DNA of 64,000 bases from assembly GCF_027594145.1 (NCBI RefSeq), contig NZ_JAQFFK010000005.1, positions 1 to 64,000 of the forward strand. Direction: 5' to 3'. Under the pieces are notes generated by a model. The model was not told the origin of the DNA and did no database searches. It was given only the letters and a program-made list of their open reading frames with translations. This DNA is from Methanococcoides alaskense (GTDB taxonomy: Archaea > Halobacteriota > Methanosarcinia > Methanosarcinales > Methanosarcinaceae). The position numbers were made by a program, and so were the translations under genes. Below, one piece after another: positions 9,036 through 16,664 of this stretch; the stretch's first letter is position 1; every line of letters begins with the position of its first letter.

Positions 9036-9096
9036 TTCCACGAAATACAGATGCTCATGATCAGGACAATACATGTTAAGCTCGATCTTCATGTGT
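9036..9096 (-). pseudogene. 3' tail fragment of the zinc-ribbon gene family
   Basis: The minus strand reads MKIELNMYCPDHEHLYFVEA and a stop. It differs from the C-terminus of the gene at 11082-11417 at only two positions, and the DNA match runs slightly past the stop codon. No upstream coding part is present. The rest of the 8891-9173 intergenic region is AT-rich promoter sequence for the divergent genes at 8890 and 9174. Confidence 0.7.
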
Positions 9097-9173
9097 TGAA
9101 CAAATATATTTTTACCATTAATTTATAAGCATTAGTAACTATATTTTTGTTTAGCTTTTTAAACGGTGATCAT

Positions 9174-11003
9174 ATGAATTTAAGCTATACATATTTGAAA
9201 AAATGTAGGGTATTGATAATTCTAATTCTTTCCATAACATTTATTGCTTCGATGACCTCTACTGCTTCGGCAGCTACAACCATTGATCTTCAAGATCCCG
9301 AAGGGAAATATACTTTCAAGATTACTTTCCAAAATGGGGAGAAAATTGAGTACGACCCCGGCTATTATGTTGAAGGTCGAGGGGGATATGTCAACATATC
9401 CTTTGAAGACTCTTGGGATCATCAGAATACAGTTGATGTTAAAATTGAAGTTGAAGGAGCGGATATAAAAGAATGGGAGCTCCTCAAAAAGGGCTTTCCT
9501 ATAAAAAGATCTTATGAAACTACTGATGAATTCGCGTTGCCTTTTAGTTCGGGTTGTACTCAACTTAAATATTGTGGCTCATTTTACACCGTGCACGTAA
9601 CGAGTAAAGGATCCAAAGGTTCTGCAAATCTTCCTTTTATTTTAGTTGCTACAGCAGATGAAACGGATGACTTTTTTATCACTCCTACTTATCAAGAGAT
9701 CGAATACGGTAAAACTATCGATTTCACTCTGAAAAATGAAAGAAATGGCATATATTCAGAGATAGATCACAATGAAGTTAAATGGATTGTTGGGCAATCC
9801 AAATCACTTAGTGAGTATAGGGATAATGTAATTATAGGAACAATTGATAAGAGTGGTGTTTTCACATCACAAGAGATCGGTACTTGCACTGTTTTTGCCA
9901 GAATGGATGGGAAAATTGTAGACCAGGCTGAAGTGGTTGTAACATGTCCTTCTGACAAGAAAGCAGATCTTCAGGAGGTTATCCGTCTCTACCAGCTTCG
10001 CATTCCTGAAGGCCCATATCACAGGGACCTAAAAGCCGGAGATGTATGGCCACCTTTTAGCAGCATGAATCCGGGCTATGCTACAAATCTGTATTCTATT
10101 GCAAATGATAAATACGGAGAATTCACCTGTGGGGGATATCAACATCAAGTATTGGTATTTCTGAGTAAAATACAGTCAACTCCCGGAGAATGCCACCTTT
10201 TGGATGGATATGATTTTGGCCCCATAGAAGGTTCATACAGCGCTCACCATGCGGTCGTTGTATATCCTAAAGGAACTGACTGGAAGAGGACTGGAATGGT
10301 TTTTGATCCATGGTATCACCAGAAGCCTGAGGCAATGACTATCAGTGTATGGGAAGATGTTTTTTCACCGATAGCAGGTGACACCTCTCCAGGATATAGA
10401 AATGAATTCAATAGTACCAAAGACCCAAATGATTACCAATACGCTGCATGGACTGTAGCCGGTGACCTTGTTTCCGAATCAGTTGAACTTATTGGGGATG
10501 CGGGTGCATTAGTGGGCTTTGGTCAATGTCCGGTAAACATTTTAATCACTGACAGCAATGGTCGTCAACTTGGTGCTGTTGATGATAGCAACATGGTCTT
10601 TGATATTCCAGATGCTTTCATTACGAAGATGGCCGATGGAGAAGGTGGATATTCGTGGTATTTCATTCTCCAAAACACAGATGAATATGATGTTGATATT
10701 ACAGGATTTGATGATGGTAATTTTGAGTTTTTTGTCATGAACACCAATACAGGACAATTGCAAGATTATGGTGAACAGGTCATAAGGGATGGAGAGACTG
10801 CAGAGGTTGAACTGGACCCACAGGATTCGGCAACACCTATGAGAATGCCCGATGGATCTGAAGTTATCCCGACAGTTGAAGAACTAGTCATTCCAGAGAT
10901 ATCTGGTTCCACGATGACACTAGAAGATATAGAACTTCCAGGTTTTGATATTTTGCTGAGCATTTTTGCTGTTTTCCTGGTTATGCTGTTCAGAAGGAGA
11001 TAA
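9174..11003 (+). CDS. secreted PGF-CTERM surface protein with Cys-His-Asp (transglutaminase/papain-like) core
   Basis: About 609 residues. An N-terminal signal peptide (basic KKCR, hydrophobic core, TASAA cleavage region) is followed by a beta-rich region with a bacterial Ig-like piece (WIVGQ to TCTVFARMDGK). A central domain has TCGGYQ (Cys about 319), SAHHAVVVYP (His about 358-359) and VFDPW (Asp about 378), the order of a transglutaminase-like or papain-like thiol enzyme. The C-terminus ELPGF, a hydrophobic helix and FRRR is a PGF-CTERM sorting signal recognised by archaeosortase. The start is set by GGTGAT before the ATG at 9174. The catalytic assignment is inference from residue order. 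Confidence 0.7.
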   Translation: MNLSYTYLKKCRVLIILILSITFIASMTSTASAATTIDLQDPEGKYTFKITFQNGEKIEYDPGYYVEGRGGYVNISFEDSWDHQNTVDVKIEVEGADIKEWELLKKGFPIKRSYETTDEFALPFSSGCTQLKYCGSFYTVHVTSKGSKGSANLPFILVATADETDDFFITPTYQEIEYGKTIDFTLKNERNGIYSEIDHNEVKWIVGQSKSLSEYRDNVIIGTIDKSGVFTSQEIGTCTVFARMDGKIVDQAEVVVTCPSDKKADLQEVIRLYQLRIPEGPYHRDLKAGDVWPPFSSMNPGYATNLYSIANDKYGEFTCGGYQHQVLVFLSKIQSTPGECHLLDGYDFGPIEGSYSAHHAVVVYPKGTDWKRTGMVFDPWYHQKPEAMTISVWEDVFSPIAGDTSPGYRNEFNSTKDPNDYQYAAWTVAGDLVSESVELIGDAGALVGFGQCPVNILITDSNGRQLGAVDDSNMVFDIPDAFITKMADGEGGYSWYFILQNTDEYDVDITGFDDGNFEFFVMNTNTGQLQDYGEQVIRDGETAEVELDPQDSATPMRMPDGSEVIPTVEELVIPEISGSTMTLEDIELPGFDILLSIFAVFLVMLFRRR

Positions 11004-11081
11004 TCTTTAAACTTCTCGTGTGGCTTTTCTTTTCCAAGCCACCAACTTTTTTTTCATTTTTTTTGCAATTATATCTGAACC

Positions 11082-11417
11082 TCAAGCTTCCACAAAATAC
11101 AAATGCTCATGATCAGGACAATACATGTCCAGTTCGATCATCATTCTCTGAATTAGATCACAACAATATCGTGATGCTACTCCGAAGTACTTCTTGAGTA
11201 GTTTGCAGAATTCATCGGTAGTCATGCCATCGTCCATGAAGGGGCGGAGTTCTTGGATGACTGATTGCGCGAGTTGTTCAGCAGTCACAGAATCTTCGGC
11301 ATATACCTCATCCACGTGGGCAGATGGTTTGCCTGCTTTTATTTCTTGAATAATCCAAAAACTAAGATCATGATAATTTTCTGATCCACATTCTGGGCAC
11401 GGGAGTTTTGTGTACAT
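11082..11417 (-). CDS. small zinc-ribbon protein of unknown function
   Basis: 111 residues. The N-terminus has LPCPECGSENYHD, one half of a zinc ribbon. A helical middle (EQLAQSVIQELRPFMDDGMTT) leads to a second Cys group (YCCDLIQ and MYCPDHEH) that could complete the metal site. GGTGAT lies before the ATG. Near-identical copies of only the last 20 residues lie at 9036-9096 and 7250-7305, so this family has been duplicated and eroded locally. No known family is recognised. Confidence 0.55.
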   Translation of the reverse strand: MYTKLPCPECGSENYHDLSFWIIQEIKAGKPSAHVDEVYAEDSVTAEQLAQSVIQELRPFMDDGMTTDEFCKLLKKYFGVASRYCCDLIQRMMIELDMYCPDHEHLYFVEA

Positions 11418-11452
11418 ATTATCACCAATTATAGATTATACATTCATAATAC

Positions 11453-11884
11453 TCACATTATAGGCTGTGCATCCACCCGATTGATGTATTCTTCCTCTGT
11501 TATTGTTCCTGAGAAATACCCGCCCAAAGTTTCTCGCGTGGAAGAAAATGACCAAGCGGATTGTAATTCATAATCCGCGATACCCACCAGATAATAATCT
11601 GCAACCCCGTGGTCATACATCACGGTGTATGCATCTAGCACTTCTTTATCATAATTTCCTTTGGTTTCGACCATTAATGAAAGAACATAATATCCATTAG
11701 TGTTCTTTACAAATTCTACAGAATGTACGCTGTATCCATCGGAAATTAGTTGAGATTTAATCACGGCAGTGTCTGCGTGGTAATCCAATTTGGTTGGTTT
11801 ATCGGCTGCGACATCAGTGCAATCTATTGCAGTCATTGATTCTAAAAATATCAGAAGTGTAATTATTTTATAAATTGCTTTCAT
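11453..11884 (-). CDS. putative secreted/lipoprotein with duplicated leader cassette
   Basis: 143 residues. The signal peptide (MKAIYKIITLL) ends in TAIDCTDVAAD; the Gly before the Cys of the paralogue at 7357-7569 is Asp here, which may abolish lipidation. The mature domain has VIKSQLISDGYSVHSVEFV and YYVLSLMVETKGNYDKEV, looking like a small alpha/beta sensor-like fold. It ends in SSTRETLGGYFSGTITEEEY. The leader and upstream region duplicate those at 7357-7690. AAGGGG is the ribosome-binding site. It is close to the tRNA-Ser gene, at the right edge of the repeat-bounded segment. Confidence 0.5.
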   Translation of the reverse strand: MKAIYKIITLLIFLESMTAIDCTDVAADKPTKLDYHADTAVIKSQLISDGYSVHSVEFVKNTNGYYVLSLMVETKGNYDKEVLDAYTVMYDHGVADYYLVGIADYELQSAWSFSSTRETLGGYFSGTITEEEYINRVDAQPIM

Positions 11885-12010
11885 GTTGTACCCCTTTTAT
11901 TATAATCCGTAATTTGGTATTTGGAATGGTATACTATAAAATAGAATTATAAATATATATAAAAATTCTGTTTTGAGATTGTAGTTTAATGCTGGAAGAT
12001 TAAAACAGAT
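11885..12010 (-). repeat. duplicated promoter/leader cassette (second copy of 7570-7695)
   Basis: About 120 bases upstream of the gene at 11453-11884 match the 120 bases upstream of 7357-7569 with few differences. The match continues into the first 28 codons. The shared stretch contains an AT-rich TATATATAAA-like promoter and the AAGGGG ribosome-binding site, so both genes should share transcription signals. Confidence 0.75.
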
Positions 12011-12126
12011 GATTTTCTCATGCTCTATAAAATCGTTGCATGTGTCACAAGATTGACATTCACACTATAGTATGATATAGCAAAAGAAATTATGATTTTA
12101 GAAAACGTAGTAAAATATCAACTTCG

Positions 12127-12155
12127 AAAAGAAGTGTGGACGCTGAGGAAGAGAT
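12127..12155. repeat. 29-bp direct repeat at the tRNA-Ser 3' end (right copy)
   Basis: Identical to 8347-8375. It spans the 3' terminal 15 bases of the tRNA-Ser gene plus 14 bases of its downstream flank, the usual position of an integrase attachment core. No integrase gene lies between the copies. Confidence 0.7.
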
Positions 12156-12226
12156 TCGAACTCTTGCAGCGCGTTAGCACTACCGGTTTTCAAGACCGGC
12201 GCCGTAGTCCACTTGGCTACCTCAGC
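12141..12226 (-). tRNA. tRNA-Ser (anticodon TGA)
   Basis: The minus strand folds as a class II tRNA. The acceptor stem is GCTGAGG with CCTCAGC, followed by a G discriminator. The anticodon stem is CCGGT/ACCGG around the loop CTTGAAA, giving anticodon TGA, which reads UCA. A long variable arm (about AGTGCTAACGCGCT) is present, as expected for serine. The T arm carries GTTCGAATC. CCA is not encoded. Confidence 0.95.
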
Positions 12227-12315
12227 AAATGAATGGTTCCTAAATAGTCTTTTCAGCTATAAGGCTTTTGCTTTGAAATGAATACAAAAGTTTTAAAGAA
12301 AGGATGTGAAGAGGA

Positions 12316-13047
12316 TTATTCTTCACTTTCTGTAACTTCTTCTTCGGTTGCTGTCTCTACAACAGGTTCCGGCATCTGAACTGGGTATGATTCTATGTAG
12401 CTTACTTTTTCGAGACCAATGTACTCTATAAGTTCACTTGCTACTCTTCCCTTTGCCATTAACCAGCGCTGGTTGAATGAAAGCATTGCAGGGACCTCAA
12501 TGGATACTTTGTTGTCCTCGATAGCAACCTCTAGGTCAGGAACACCTGTATAGAGTGCAAGGAGACCTTTTACTTTCTCGACAGGCTCTTCGATCTTCTC
12601 GTCAATGGAGTATTCGTAGTGGATGTCCTTTCCTGCGAGAGGGTGGTTGAAATCGACGCGTACTCTGCGACCGATGACCTTTACAACAGTACCTCTTTTG
12701 TCGTCAAGCTCAACGTTCATACCAGGGTATGCCTTCTGGTCCTTGAACTTTGTCAGGGAAAGGTTCTCCACAAGTTTCGGGTCATGTTCGCCAAAACCTT
12801 TCTCAGGTGTAATAATGACTGTGCCTGAGTAGCCGACCTCTTTACCTGGAAAGTCTTCATCAAGACCTACAATGGTGTGTCCTGCGCCTACGATAACAAC
12901 ATCTCCACCGTACATACCGCGTGGGTTGTGGATCTCGTTTGTCTTTGCAAGCTCTTCGTCGGTCGTATCAAAGATCTGGTCTCCACCGAACTTTCCGGTG
13001 TATGATACTTTAATGATATCTCCTTTTTCTATTGCCAAGATGATCAA
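12316..13047 (-). CDS. SlyD-like FKBP-type peptidyl-prolyl cis-trans isomerase
   Basis: About 243 residues. The FKBP core (IEKGDIIKVSYTGKF, VIVGAGHTIVGLDEDFPGKE, GYSGTVIITPEKGFGEHDP) is interrupted by the IF insert-in-flap domain (KAYPGMNVELDDKRGTVVKV to FNHPLAGKDIHYEY). This is the usual layout of long archaeal FKBPs that act as proline isomerase and chaperone. A C-terminal extension of about 90 residues ends in an acidic Glu-rich tail. The ATG at 13047 has a poor ribosome-binding site; a TTG at 13038 preceded by GTTGATC is an alternative start. Confidence 0.92.
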   Translation of the reverse strand: MIILAIEKGDIIKVSYTGKFGGDQIFDTTDEELAKTNEIHNPRGMYGGDVVIVGAGHTIVGLDEDFPGKEVGYSGTVIITPEKGFGEHDPKLVENLSLTKFKDQKAYPGMNVELDDKRGTVVKVIGRRVRVDFNHPLAGKDIHYEYSIDEKIEEPVEKVKGLLALYTGVPDLEVAIEDNKVSIEVPAMLSFNQRWLMAKGRVASELIEYIGLEKVSYIESYPVQMPEPVVETATEEEVTESEE

Positions 13048-13071
13048 CTCGATTGGATTTTATTAATTCAA

Positions 13072-13226
13072 TTAATATCTATAGGGAATGCCTTCTCTGT
13101 ATACTCTTTTGCCTTTAATAAGTTTTTGGGACAAATCGATCATTATTGGATAATCGGTGATATGGTCCGTCAGGCTTCCGTGTTCTAAGTATCGGATCCA
13201 ATTATAAATGTCATTTCTAAATATGG
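13072..13226 (-). pseudogene. 3' remnant of a gene cut by the TnpB element
   Basis: The minus strand has an open frame of about 50 codons, with segments such as NDIYNWIRYLEHGSLTDHIT and KGKRVYREGIPYRY, ending in TAA at 13072-13074. It runs without a start directly into the right end of the IS200/IS605-type element. No matching 5' part is evident beyond the other end of the element, so the rest was lost. The family is not recognised. Confidence 0.45.
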
Positions 13227-13227
13227 C

Positions 13228-13345
13228 ATTAAGTGAACTACTCCACGCTTACGCATGGAGCTTCCTGATTCATAGCTAGTTTCATCGAACGCAACTCCAC
13301 AGGCTCTTCCCCTCATTCCGAAGGTGCTTCAAATTCCAATTAAGT
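13228..13345 (-). ncRNA. putative omega RNA (reRNA) region at the tnpB 3' end
   Basis: In TnpB elements the guide RNA is made from the tnpB 3' end through the right end, with its guide lying just outside. Here the stretch after the tnpB stop has GC-richer, foldable sequence and the CTCCA/TGGAG hairpin. Position and family knowledge support the call; the RNA itself is not proven from sequence. Confidence 0.4.
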
Positions 13346-14442
13346 TCTGTTTATCAAGTGCAAATTTCTTAATGTTGATAGCGGCGTTAATATCTCTATC
13401 ATGAATCGAATTGCATTCGGGACATTCCCATTCTCTAACCGCAAGTGTCATGTCATTTTTGTAGTGACCACAGACATTACAGATTTTAGTTGATGGTTCA
13501 AATTGTCCGATGCGGAGAACGGTCTTTCCACACCATTCTGCCTTTATATTCGAGCATGGATACAAAGGAACTCCACGAAGCATCTGCAATATGTTGAGCA
13601 AGGTTGTGATTTTTCATCATCCCTTCAACATTCAATGTTTCCAACGCTATAGCTTGGTTCTCGCTTAATAGTTTAGAAGAGAGTTTGTGTTGGAAATCAT
13701 TTCTCTGGTTTCTGACTTTCTCATGGAGTTTTGATAATGCAAGTTTAGCTTTTGTCCTATTCTTTGAACCTTTTTGTTTCTTGCTCATCCTTCGATGTAG
13801 CACATTCAGTCGTTGCATAGAGTTTTTAAGATACTTAGGATTCTCGACTTTTTCACCATTGGAGATAACAGCGAAATCCTTAATCCCCACATCAATGCCG
13901 ACAGTTGAATTTTCATCGAAAGAGGATTTAACAGGCACTTCTTTACCATCATCAACAAGAATGCTGATATAGTATTTTCCAGTAGATGTTCTGGAAACCG
14001 TAGTAGTCTTTCCGTTACCTGTAAATTTACGATGTAAAATAGTCTTGACAAACCCTATCTTTGGAAGATATACTTTATTATCATCAAAGTCCACCTTATA
14101 GAATTGTGGTACAGAAAACGATTGTACAGGGTTCTTCTTCGATTTAAATTTAGGAAATCCAGTCTTTTCCCTGAAAAACTTTGTATAAGCATTTTCAAGA
14201 TTAAGGGTAGCACCTTGTAGCGATTGAGAATTTACATCCTTCAACCATTCATGTTCTACCTTTAACTCGGTCAACATTTTGTTCAACGTGAACCTTGATG
14301 TTGACTTGCCCTCCGTTTGATAAGATTTAATCTTGTTATCCAAAGCCCAATTATAGATGAACCTGCATGAACCGAAATGTTGAAAAAACATCTCTTCCTG
14401 TTCTTTTGTAGGATATATTCTATACTTGAAAGCCTTTAACAT
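13329..14442 (-). pseudogene. tnpB: tnpB RNA-guided nuclease, frameshifted
   Basis: The first frame (13498-14442) starts MLKAFKYRIYPTKEQEE, the classic OrfB/TnpB N-terminus, and carries the RuvC Asp (TVGIDVGIKDF) and Glu (IALETLNVEG). The second frame (ending 13329) carries the zinc finger (CNVCG and CPEC) and the last RuvC Asp (HDRDINAAINI). The switch is at about 13547, where TATAAAGGC replaces the expected TATAAGGC, a one-base insertion in an A run. All catalytic residues are otherwise kept. The total of about 370 residues is normal for the family, so inactivation looks recent. The product would need a +1 frameshift to be whole. Confidence 0.85.
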
Positions 14443-14741
14443 ACTTGTCCCTATACGACTTAACCGTACTTATGCTTTGGGTTAAATAACAGTTATCATC
14501 ATGTCAGTACGCATTCATCCCCTAGCTTACGCAAGGGGTGTTCTGCTTATTATGGTAAAATTTTTATCATCATTAGCCTTTTATATTTAACATCTCATAC
14601 ATACACAAGATGTAACTTTATAATAATATATTATAATATTCTTAAAAACACATTGTATAATATAAAACATATATACATTTATATATGTGTAATCATATTC
14701 TTTATGCACTGTCTGGTTTCTGGCTAAGGGGATGGCATCGT

Positions 14742-16412
14742 ATGAATGATGAACACGAAATATTTAAGGGAACAAATGGCGGTCTTGAATCGGAATTGCG
14801 TCAATCCCTTAAAGAAATAAAGCTATCCGCCGAAACGAAAATACGGTTAGAATCTGTAATTAACAAGAGCCCTGCCATTGTATTTTTCTGGAGTTCGGAG
14901 GAGGGTCGCCCGGTCGAATTCGTGAGCGAGAACATTGAAAGGTTCGGCTACTCAAAAGAAGACCTTGTTTCCGGCACATTACTTTACGACAGTATCATAC
15001 ACCCAGATGATCGTGATGGTGTAAATGGCATAATCTCTGAGGCTGTCAATACTGGACTGGATGAGTTCAGTTGTGAATACCGGGTCGTAACAGAATCCAA
15101 TGATGTAAAATGGGTATATGAAACGACAGTGGTCCATCGAAAAAATGATTCAATTGTCGACCATTTCTATGGGATAATTTTTGATATAACCGGTCGAAAA
15201 CGTGCTGAACAATCCGTCGTGGACCATGAACGTGATATTTCTGTCCTTTATTCTGCTGTAACACTTGCATCTGGATCATTGGATATCGATGAAATGCTCT
15301 CTGAGGTATTGATGGAGCTTGGTAATCTTTTCGAGATCGAAGCCGGTGGCATCTACATAATAGATCATGACCTGCATGAAGCAAAGCTCAGGACGAACAT
15401 AGGCATTGGTAATGTGCTTGCATCTACAATCCACTATTCTCAGGATGAGGATATGTTCAAGAACGTGACGAACCTGCCTAAAAACACTATTGTTTCGGAT
15501 GAGCTCATACGTCAGGATTCCCGCTTTATAACAAAAACAAATCTAACTTTCTATCTTTATTCGAGGGACAAGGTTGTAGGGTTTGTCCTTCTGGTACTTC
15601 CAGGTGGTTATCCTCTCTCTGAGAAGAACCTTCAGGTCCTTGAGCATGTGGGTAAACATATTGGTATCGCTATTGAGAATGCCCAATTATTCGAAAAGAC
15701 GCAAAAAGCATATGATGAGCTAAGGTCACTTGAAAATCTCAAGAACGAGTTCTTTGCGAACCTAAGCCATGAGCTTAAAACGCCCATGATATCCATCAAA
15801 GGCTTCAGCGAGCTTCTGGGTGATGGGAAATTCGGTCCTCTGAACCCCGAACAAAGCAAAGCGAACGATGCTGTTGTACGCAATGCGGAACAATTGAAAG
15901 ACCTCATCGATTCACTACTATATATGTGCATGGAAAGAGAGGGTAAATACAAGTATGAGTTCACAGCCCTTCCTGTCAAGAGACTAATTATCAATTCCAT
16001 CGAAAAGGCACGTGCTCAGGTCAGCAGCAACAACATCCTCTTCAGAGGGGATATTCCTGACAATATGCCGGATATATATGGCGATGAAGAAAGGCTGACG
16101 ACTGCATTGAACAATATTATGGACAATTCTGTCAAATTCATGTCTGAGGGAGAAGTCATTGTCTCTGTACAGGATGAGGGTGACTATATTCATCTTCGGA
16201 TCAAGGACAATGGCATCGGAATTCCCAGGGACAAGGTCGATAAGGTCTTTGACAGCTTCTATCAGGTGGATGGTTCCCTTACTCGAATGTACGGCGGAAC
16301 GGGTATTGGTTTGAACGTCTCAAAAAGGATAATTGATGTACACAATGGTAAGATCTGGTTGAAGAGTCTGGAAGGGTTTGGCACGACGGTTCATATACTG
16401 TTGCCAAAATAA
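14742..16412 (+). CDS. PAS-GAF sensor histidine kinase
   Basis: About 556 residues, soluble. A PAS domain lies at about residues 40-160 (FVSENIERFGYSKEDLVSG, ending GIIFDITGRKRAEQ). A GAF-like domain lies at about 175-335. HisKA has NLSHELKTPMISIKGFSELL. HATPase_c has the N box (NIMDNSVKFM), DNGIGIP and GTGIGLNVSKRIIDVHNG. The ATG at 14742 is preceded by AGGGGA at 8 bases and preferred over a longer frame from 14685. The upstream 14546-14741 is very AT-rich with several TATATA stretches serving as promoter. No adjacent response regulator is present. Confidence 0.9.
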   Translation: MNDEHEIFKGTNGGLESELRQSLKEIKLSAETKIRLESVINKSPAIVFFWSSEEGRPVEFVSENIERFGYSKEDLVSGTLLYDSIIHPDDRDGVNGIISEAVNTGLDEFSCEYRVVTESNDVKWVYETTVVHRKNDSIVDHFYGIIFDITGRKRAEQSVVDHERDISVLYSAVTLASGSLDIDEMLSEVLMELGNLFEIEAGGIYIIDHDLHEAKLRTNIGIGNVLASTIHYSQDEDMFKNVTNLPKNTIVSDELIRQDSRFITKTNLTFYLYSRDKVVGFVLLVLPGGYPLSEKNLQVLEHVGKHIGIAIENAQLFEKTQKAYDELRSLENLKNEFFANLSHELKTPMISIKGFSELLGDGKFGPLNPEQSKANDAVVRNAEQLKDLIDSLLYMCMEREGKYKYEFTALPVKRLIINSIEKARAQVSSNNILFRGDIPDNMPDIYGDEERLTTALNNIMDNSVKFMSEGEVIVSVQDEGDYIHLRIKDNGIGIPRDKVDKVFDSFYQVDGSLTRMYGGTGIGLNVSKRIIDVHNGKIWLKSLEGFGTTVHILLPK

Positions 16413-16664
16413 TTATCTTCTTTTTGCTACTCTTTGTTTTTTAGTTTTCGATTTGAATAATTTTTGTATCGACCTCTCTTTCTGTTTTTACTCCCCTTTA
16501 TTTTATGTATATCTTCTTTTCACTTTTCTACTATATTTACCTCCTTTCATCTTTCCTTTTCTTTTTTGTAAGCCATTATTTTAGCCTCATTTATATGTCT
16601 GAAATAACCGGAAGTAATATATGCACAGTTGATTATTACTCGTTAGCAGGCAGAGGTAGTAGAT

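Larger units (their letters stand above)
13228..14545 (-). mobile_element. IS200/IS605-group element with TnpB only (IS1341-like)
   Basis: The element carries a single tnpB gene on the minus strand and no tnpA. A subterminal hairpin lies near each end. At 13241-13260, CTCCA and TGGAG enclose CGCTTACGCA. At 14519-14538, CCCCT and AGGGG enclose a loop that also contains GCTTACGC. Shared loop sequences at both ends are typical of imperfect palindromes recognised by Y1 transposases supplied in trans. The exact boundaries are estimated. Confidence 0.75.

Noticed and set aside
13540-13555. Programmed frameshift in tnpB
   Set aside because: A +1 shift is needed and there is no typical shift-prone site or stimulatory structure; a one-base insertion is simpler.
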